Assembly (NCBI GenBank): GCA_026645575.1
Contig: JAPKMW010000009.1
Span: forward strand, 104,608-168,607
DNA: 64,000 bases
Origin: Caldilineaceae bacterium
Lineage (GTDB): Bacteria > Chloroflexota > Anaerolineae > Caldilineales > Caldilineaceae
Direction of reading: 5' to 3'
The notes under the pieces were generated by a model. It saw only the letters and a list, made by a program, of their open reading frames with translations. It ran no database searches and had not been told where the DNA came from. A program made the position numbers and the translations under genes. Numbering within the stretch: position 1 is the first letter of the stretch; the number at the start of each line of letters is the position of its first letter. This document shows positions 60,963 to 64,000 of the stretch, in pieces.

Positions 60963-61023
60963 CCACTCCTAGCCGGTCCGCAACCGGCGCTCCCGACGCC
61001 GGTCACGGACCGGCTAGGAGCGG
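60963..61023. repeat. Intergenic palindrome, family A
   Basis: Arms 60963-60988 and 60998-61023 pair over 26 bases with three mismatches; core CTCCTAGCCGGTCCG. It lies upstream of the first gene of the polysaccharide locus. Confidence 0.75.
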
Positions 61024-61063
61024 GGTAGTGAAGACGTTTCTGCATCTAATTTTGTCTTACGAT

Positions 61064-61092
61064 TTGCGCTTTTTCCTGAAAACATGTATAAT
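61064..61092 (+). promoter_or_regulatory. Sigma-70-type promoter of a small RNA
   Basis: TTGCGC (61064-61069) and a perfect TATAAT (61087-61092) are separated by 17 bases. No ribosome binding site and well-formed reading frame follow, but an intrinsic terminator appears about 115 bases downstream. Confidence 0.65.
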
Positions 61093-61098
61093 AAAAAA

Positions 61099-61240
61099 GG
61101 GTGACGCGAAACAGCCGTTGTACTTTATGTACATGGTTTTAAGCGATTTCTGTACACTGTTGAACGTTACCAGCGGACGCAGTGACAGAGATAGGATGCC
61201 CATAGGGTCAGTTTTGTGTCAACAGAACTGACCTTTTTTT
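61099..61240 (+). ncRNA. Candidate small RNA of about 140 nucleotides, unidentified
   Basis: The unit is bounded by a consensus promoter (61064-61092) and an intrinsic terminator (61206-61240). It begins near GGGTGACGCGAAACAGCC and includes a small hairpin TGTAC-TTTAT-GTACA (61119-61133). A 32-codon frame starting at ATG 61133 ends inside the terminator, but no ribosome site precedes it. I compared it by eye with common riboswitches, SRP RNA, 6S RNA, tmRNA and RNase P RNA and did not recognise it. It could be a family-specific sRNA, or a short leader peptide gene. It lies between the polysaccharide locus and an AT-rich stretch, divergent from the former. Confidence 0.55.
61206..61240 (+). terminator. 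Intrinsic terminator of the small RNA candidate
   Basis: GGTCAGTT (61206-61213) pairs perfectly with AACTGACC (61226-61233) around a 12-base loop and is followed directly by seven T residues (61234-61240). This is the clearest rho-independent terminator in the window. Confidence 0.85.
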
Positions 61241-62000
61241 ATGGCTATTTGCTTTAAAGTTATGCTAGATCTGCCTCAATCTAACAGTTGACCCTTATGT
61301 ACATTTTCCCTTGATTAGTTACTTTTTGACTAGGATACAACCGACTGTCTTAAGGTGGTACAGCCCGCAATAAAGGCACTTTCTCAAAAGCCAAAACTTA
61401 GTTATCAGGCAAAATGTCAAAGAGTTATTGCCGTATTACAAGCAATTTCTGTCGAATAGCAGTTGAGAACAGTTGGCATTTCTGTTATTGCGTTTTACTG
61501 CAAAACATCATGATCGATACAGGTAGCTATATAACACGGAATGGAGATTAGAATGAAGACAAATTTACAAGGTCACAAAAACAGCGGACGGTGCGCTCAA
61601 CCAGCAATTGAATACCGCACAATCCTAACAAGACCACCCTGATTTGCTCTAATAAAAGACAACAAATCGTAATGAAATTGCTGCCATTGTGTGAAATCAG
61701 GAAGGGTTTATACCTTACATATCCAAAGATGAAGGTAGCAAGGGTGCTATTCCCCAGCAAACGAATATTTTAATTAACAGCGTTCCAAAAAAGATTATAT
61801 CATAATGTTGCAAAGAAAGCAAGAGTAAATTTTTCGGAAATTCTTACAATATTTACTATATTCATCGTGACAACCTACGGTACTTGTAAATTTAATGGTT
61901 TCATGCTTAATAACAAGAAGCGTATTTGAATAACAGAATTCCACTTTTGTAAAGTTGGGAGTTTGTCAGAAATTAAGTGACATATCAATCTAACTTTCAG
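61241..62000. other. AT-rich stretch without a recognisable gene
   Basis: About 760 bases clearly richer in A and T than the rest of the window. A stop-to-stop frame at 61334-61459 (+) encodes a protein-like peptide (KVVQPAIKALSQKPKLSYQ) without a start, and a 70-codon - strand frame spans 61548-61760; neither has a ribosome site or a family I know. It ends where the truncated YhhN pseudogene loses its family sequence. The best explanation is a horizontally acquired or decayed remnant (inference). Confidence 0.5.
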
Positions 62001-62391
62001 TCACTTGAGATCACCTTGCGAATTAAAAAAAAGCTGAAAATCATTCACCATAACTACCGCCCCCCACCACGACAAAGACCACCCATCCAAAGCCGAAGCA
62101 AAGGCGCCAATGTAACAGAGATGTGCCAACAGAAAGCTGACCAATCCAGCAAGGAAGCGATCAGTCGGCAACATGAGAAAGATGTCGCCGGCCAGCGAGA
62201 AGAGCAAGCCGACGACAATTGAGCCACTAATAACTGCTGCTCACCGGCGCGGGCGCCAGGAGCGCCATCAACAAGATCAGAGTCGTGGTTGCCGGTTTGG
62301 CAACATAGGTCAACCAGCGCGGCCCCCGGTAATCGGTCCAGATGTGTATAAGGGCCGTCAACAAGGCAAGCCAGGTAAGCAGTGTGATCAT
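62001..62391 (-). pseudogene. YhhN-family (lysoplasmalogenase-like) gene, frameshifted and truncated
   Basis: Reading the - strand from ATG 62391 gives a membrane-protein N-terminus (MITLLTWLALLTALIHIW, YVAKPATTTLILLMALLAPA). It hits a stop near 62238, just after GTGAGCAGCAG. In the neighbouring frame the family sequence continues without a gap (VISGSIVVGLLFSLAGDIF, LMLPTDRFLAGL, LLAHLCYIGAF), down to about 62045. After that the frame runs into AT-rich sequence and stops at 62001. YhhN proteins have about 200-220 residues and eight helices, so the last third is missing. One frameshift plus a truncation makes it a likely pseudogene, although a sequencing error could explain the frameshift alone. 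The start is 18 bases after the amidase stop, so it was probably co-transcribed. Confidence 0.75.
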
Positions 62392-62409
62392 CTTACGCCG
62401 CCCCTGTCG

Positions 62410-63828
62410 TTACACCGCCACTGGCGGTCGTTGTTTCCAGAAACCAGTCGCTTCCTGGAAAGCGTAGGCTAGTTGCAAGACCCCAAAGTCATCCTGGTGG
62501 CGCCCCACAATCTGCACACCGACCGGCAGCCCTTCCGCGGTAAAGCCACACGGCACGGAAATCGCCGGCAACCCGGTGACCGTGATGAAGTAGCAGGATT
62601 TCATCCAGTCAATGTAGGTTGCCATCGGTACGCCGTTAATTTCGGTGATATATTCCTGTGTGACGGGAAAGGGCGGCACCTGGCTGACCGGCAGAATCAA
62701 ATACTCGTAGCTCTCCATAAATTCCCGTACGCGATGATAGAGCATCGTGCGTTTCTGCTCGGCACGGCTAAGTTGGGGGCCACTCAGTCGTTGCCCTTCT
62801 TCAGCATTCCAAATCACTGTCTCCTTGATCTGATCGCGGTGCTTTGCAATCAGATCGGTAAACGACAGTTCAAAAGCCCAAGCGCGCCAAACCTTAAACA
62901 CTTCATCGGCATCGCGGAAATCAGGTTGTCCATCTTCGACCAGACAGCCTAGTCCTGCAAAGACAGCTCGTTGCTTGTCAATCGTCGTTGTAATCCGCGG
63001 ATCAACGGGGAAATCTCCCAGATCATGGCTCCAGGCAATGCGCACCCCCTTGAAATCGCGCGCCAGCGGCTGGGCAAAGATCGCACTTGGCTCCCGAATG
63101 GCAATCGGGGCGCGTGGATCAGGCCCAGCGATTGCGGTCAACATGAGCGCCACATCTTGCACTGTGCGCGCCATTGGGCCTTGCACCGAAATGGGGAACC
63201 AGCCCAACGCTTTGGGCCAGGTCGGCACGCGCCCCGGTGACGGGCGGAAGCCAACCACATTGCAGAAGTTGGCCGGATTGCGTAAAGATCCGCCCGTATC
63301 ACTGCCGTCGGCAATGGGAACTAGGCCACAAGCCAGCGCCACGGCGGCGCCGCCACTGCTGCCGCCACACGTTTTGCTCGTGTCATAAGGGTTGAGTGTG
63401 GCGCCAAAGACCGGGTTAAAGGTCTGCGAACCGGCGCCAAATTCGGGTGTATTGGTCTTGCCGATGGTAATAGCGCCGCCTTGCTTGAGTCGTTCAATGA
63501 TCAGATCATCTGTCTCTGGCACATGATCCTTGAAAATAGGCGAGCCTTGGGTAGTACGAATCCCTTTAGTCGCCACTAGGTCTTTGTGTGCAACCGGGAG
63601 ACCATGCAAGGGGCCAATCGCCGCACCGCGCGCCAACTGTTCATCAGCCGCTTTGGCGCCGGCCAGCGCCAATTCCGGCAACAAGGTGACAATGGCATTG
63701 ACCTTGGGGTTGACCGCTTCAATCTGCGCTAAATGGGCCGTCATGACTTCATGGGCGGAAAGCTGGCGCTGGCGGAGCAAGTGTGTCAGCTCGGTTGCGG
63801 TAAAAAAACAGAGTTCATTGGCAGCCAT
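62410..63828 (-). CDS. Amidase signature-family hydrolase
   Basis: A 472-residue enzyme of the amidase signature family, which uses a Ser-cisSer-Lys triad. The Lys is in GLPVAHKDLVATKGI (about residue 80). The Gly/Ser-rich signature is CGGSSGGAAVALACGLVPIA with the cis-Ser and nucleophile region GSDTGGSLRNPANFCNVVGF. The length is normal and the order is complete. Family members hydrolyse varied amides; GatA would be accompanied by gatB/gatC, which are absent, so an independent amidase is likelier. AGAGGAAC precedes ATG 63828. The substrate is unknown. Confidence 0.9.
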   Translation of the reverse strand: MAANELCFFTATELTHLLRQRQLSAHEVMTAHLAQIEAVNPKVNAIVTLLPELALAGAKAADEQLARGAAIGPLHGLPVAHKDLVATKGIRTTQGSPIFKDHVPETDDLIIERLKQGGAITIGKTNTPEFGAGSQTFNPVFGATLNPYDTSKTCGGSSGGAAVALACGLVPIADGSDTGGSLRNPANFCNVVGFRPSPGRVPTWPKALGWFPISVQGPMARTVQDVALMLTAIAGPDPRAPIAIREPSAIFAQPLARDFKGVRIAWSHDLGDFPVDPRITTTIDKQRAVFAGLGCLVEDGQPDFRDADEVFKVWRAWAFELSFTDLIAKHRDQIKETVIWNAEEGQRLSGPQLSRAEQKRTMLYHRVREFMESYEYLILPVSQVPPFPVTQEYITEINGVPMATYIDWMKSCYFITVTGLPAISVPCGFTAEGLPVGVQIVGRHQDDFGVLQLAYAFQEATGFWKQRPPVAV

Positions 63829-63953
63829 CAGAGTTCCTCTTCATTGATATAAGATAATTGATATAAGATATTGGTATAGGAATTAGCATGAGATGTAACT
63901 CATGAGATGTAACTATAGTGTTCCTATAGACGTTCAGAAAAAGATCCGTGGCA

Positions 63954-63984
63954 CACCTGACAGGTTTCCAAAACCTGTCAGGTG
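63954..63984. repeat. Perfect 14-base hairpin at the window end
   Basis: CACCTGACAGGTTT (63954-63967) and AAACCTGTCAGGTG (63971-63984) around CCA form a perfect stem. It is a different sequence type from families A and B. It lies 126 bases upstream of the amidase start and could also be the end of a gene outside the window. Confidence 0.8.
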
Positions 63985-64000
63985 TAGAATGTCCCGAAAG

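Noticed and set aside
61028..61231. + strand open frame (67 codons) starting before the small RNA promoter
   Set aside because: Its start precedes the TATAAT box and it ends inside the terminator stem; no ribosome binding site. A shorter internal frame from 61133 is kept only as an alternative in the small RNA entry.
1..64000. CRISPR arrays, tRNA or rRNA genes, intact insertion sequences
   Set aside because: Looked for regularly spaced direct repeats, tRNA-like T-loops, and transposase motifs (DDE, Y1, serine recombinase) in the translations; none was convincing. The repeated palindromes are irregularly spaced and not CRISPR.

Overview
The window reads as chromosomal DNA of a moderately GC-rich, free-living bacterium, most likely a member of the Chloroflexota (Anaerolineae/Caldilineae type). 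This is inferred from the protein style: Thr-Pro-rich linkers in surface proteins, a Cys-rich N-terminus joined to a single membrane segment and a propeller, LysM/SH3 envelope proteins, AGGAG-type ribosome binding sites, and many intergenic palindromes. No rRNA, tRNA, CRISPR array, intact insertion sequence or phage gene was seen.

Layout. Positions 1-4535 (+ strand) hold a 5'-truncated enterochelin-esterase-like hydrolase, a D-2-hydroxyacid dehydrogenase and an MFS transporter with a C-terminal HEAT-repeat domain. A hairpin near 4534-4576 separates these from everything that follows, which is on the - strand. Positions 4579-12608 encode envelope or regulatory proteins: a lipoprotein, a LysM/SH3 protein, a Wzz-type tyrosine autokinase and a TolB-like propeller protein. 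Positions 12749-60873 form one very long extracellular or cell-surface polysaccharide locus of about 48 kb. Positions 61064-61240 look like a stand-alone small RNA gene. Positions 61241-62000 are AT-rich and without a convincing gene. Positions 62001-62391 hold a frameshifted and truncated YhhN-family pseudogene, followed by an intact amidase.

How the genes fit together. The polysaccharide locus reads from about 60.9 kb down to 12.7 kb. It contains a membrane-anchored GT2, a B12-binding-type radical SAM enzyme, two O-antigen polymerase/ligase-fold proteins, a NusG/RfaH-like antiterminator, a GT39-type membrane transferase, a Wzm/Wzt ABC exporter, six GT2 and six GT4 glycosyltransferases, an initiating polyprenyl-phosphate sugar phosphotransferase, and modification enzymes (FkbM methyltransferase, PIG-L deacetylase, asparagine-synthetase-like enzyme). 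Sugar-nucleotide genes include a contiguous wbpB-wbpD-wbpE-wbpI-like set, which points to a 2,3-diacetamido-2,3-dideoxy-uronic acid. There is also a WecE-type aminotransferase for a 4-amino-4,6-dideoxy sugar, a sugar nucleotidyltransferase, an NAD-dependent epimerase and a GmhA-like SIS isomerase. Several gene pairs overlap by ATGA or TGATG, which supports co-transcription.

The least conventional parts are: (i) an ATP-grasp ligase translationally coupled to a fold-III PLP decarboxylase next to the WecE-type gene; (ii) an asparagine-synthetase homologue whose nucleophilic Cys is Ser; (iii) an apparent mixture of ABC-exporter and Wzy-type components; (iv) two families of intergenic palindromes that repeatedly abut stop codons; and (v) the promoter-to-terminator small RNA candidate at 61.1 kb. 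All functional statements rest on reading translated sequence; no database search was run.
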